Below, piece by piece: positions 5,618 through 6,190 of a stretch of 6,190 nucleotides of DNA; position 1 is the stretch's first letter, and every line of letters begins with the position of its first letter. Made by a program: the position numbers and the translations under genes. This DNA is from Halieaceae bacterium (lineage in GTDB: Bacteria; Pseudomonadota; Gammaproteobacteria; Pseudomonadales; Halieaceae), in NCBI GenBank assembly GCA_009886815.1, contig QXYP01000341.1, forward strand, positions 1 through 6,190, written 5' to 3'. The notes beneath the pieces were generated by a model. It searched no databases and was not told the DNA's origin. It saw only the letters and a list, made by a program, of their open reading frames with translations.

Positions 5618-6190
5618 TCAGGGTGATATTGCAAAGTCTATGTCTACACTGGCCGAAATCACCAGTTCTCCGGGTTGGTATGTGGCTTCGGGAGAGTCGG
5701 ATGCCATGGCCCGCATCACCATGGGTGCCCGCTCAGGCTGGTAGGATTGACGCTGTGTGCGCATGCGAATGACTGGCCCTAGGTCAACGTTTGCGGCGTC
5801 TGCAAGCACCTGAGCCCGCTGTGTTGCTTGATGAACGGCTAAATCTAACGCTTTTAAGTAGGTCTCCTCGCGCTTTGAGCTCGATAACTGTGGAGGGCTT
5901 ACAATGTTGATGCCGGCACTGCTGGCCTCGCTCATGACCTGACTCAGTAGGGTCAGGTCATGTACGGTCACGTTGATATCACGTGAAACTTCATAACCAT
6001 TGGCGACAGACTGCTGCTGTGCTTTGTCGTAGCGGTAGCGGGGTGAAATGCGGATATAGGTTGCCGCAAGATTCTTGTCTTCGATGCCGAGGGCTCGCAG
6101 CCGGGCCAGGATGTTGCTTACTGCGGAGTCTGTTGCGGTTTGCAGTGCTGAAAGCTCTTCTCCCCGAACGTTAACGCCAAGGGTAATCGA
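5618..6190 (-). CDS. SIMPL-domain (DUF541) protein, N-terminus beyond the window
   Basis: The frame is open from the window edge to TGA at 5620-5618, giving 190 residues of C-terminal sequence. It reads ITLGVNVRGEELSALQ at the start, then a helix with ILARLRALGIEDKNLAATYIRISPRYRY. GYEVSRDINVTVHDLTLLSQVM, a long second helix (ALDLAVHQATQRAQVLADAANVDLGPV) and a closing strand ISASVDIDF follow. This is the usual SIMPL fold order, and perhaps 40-60 residues including a likely signal peptide are missing. Bacterial SIMPL proteins are mostly periplasmic or outer-membrane-associated with poorly defined roles; some are linked to oxidative stress or membrane integrity (family knowledge). A GTG at 5971 could be mistaken for a start, but coding clearly continues upstream of it. 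The yccA-like gene lies 94 bp downstream with its own promoter. Confidence 0.9.
   Translation of the reverse strand, partial: SITLGVNVRGEELSALQTATDSAVSNILARLRALGIEDKNLAATYIRISPRYRYDKAQQQSVANGYEVSRDINVTVHDLTLLSQVMSEASSAGINIVSPPQLSSSKREETYLKALDLAVHQATQRAQVLADAANVDLGPVIRMRTQRQSYQPERAPMVMRAMASDSPEATYQPGELVISASVDIDFAISP

Noticed and set aside
5618..5971. A complete 117-residue protein starting at the GTG at 5971
   Set aside because: The frame continues upstream to the window edge with clear SIMPL-domain sequence, so the GTG is an internal valine codon.

Overview
The window looks like ordinary chromosomal DNA from a gammaproteobacterium of moderate GC content. The main evidence is a complete tusD-tusC-tusB-tusE sulfur-relay cluster next to a YccA-type Bax-inhibitor-1 gene, an arrangement familiar from Pseudomonas and its relatives. 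TrmA (366 aa, the same length as the E. coli enzyme) and a pterin-4a-carbinolamine dehydratase agree with this. A marine lineage is possible but is only a guess. I see no mobile element, CRISPR array, tRNA/rRNA gene, phage gene or defence system.

Left edge (1-572). A minus-strand reading frame begins at 110 behind a good ribosome binding site and reads like the N-terminus of a PaaI/hotdog-type thioesterase. It meets a stop at 8-6, immediately after a short TA repeat, so it is a very short ORF or a frameshifted gene running off the window. Bases 111-518 hold no gene I can support, only promoter-proximal DNA and a small GC-rich hairpin. A sigma70-like promoter (522-550) then drives the plus-strand genes.

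Plus-strand pair (573-2088). An all-alpha dimeric-type dUTP diphosphatase is followed 28 bp later by an alpha/beta hydrolase, probably in one transcript. The hydrolase ends in a 32-bp tail-to-tail overlap with phhB.

Minus-strand operon (4749 down to 2057). The order is tusD-tusC-tusB-tusE-trmA-phhB. Junctions are overlaps of 8, 1 and 4 bp or gaps of 4 and 11 bp, so this is almost certainly one translationally coupled operon. TusBCD and TusE pass persulfide sulfur to MnmA for 2-thiolation of wobble U34 in tRNA. TrmA methylates U54 in the T-loop. The operon is therefore largely a tRNA-modification unit, with a pterin-recycling enzyme at its end.

Right part (4799-6190). An intrinsic terminator (4796-4823) separates the tus operon from the upstream yccA-like membrane-protein gene, which has its own promoter (5565-5593). 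A partial SIMPL-domain (DUF541) gene runs off the right edge on the minus strand. Several ORF starts needed choosing: ATG 1216 for the hydrolase, ATG 3785 for tusE, ATG 4065 for tusB, and an unavoidable TTG at 4424 for tusC. Nothing here amounts to a clearly new biological system. The most useful second looks are the possible broken thioesterase, the operon's composition, the overlapping convergent gene ends and the non-coding stretch at the left.
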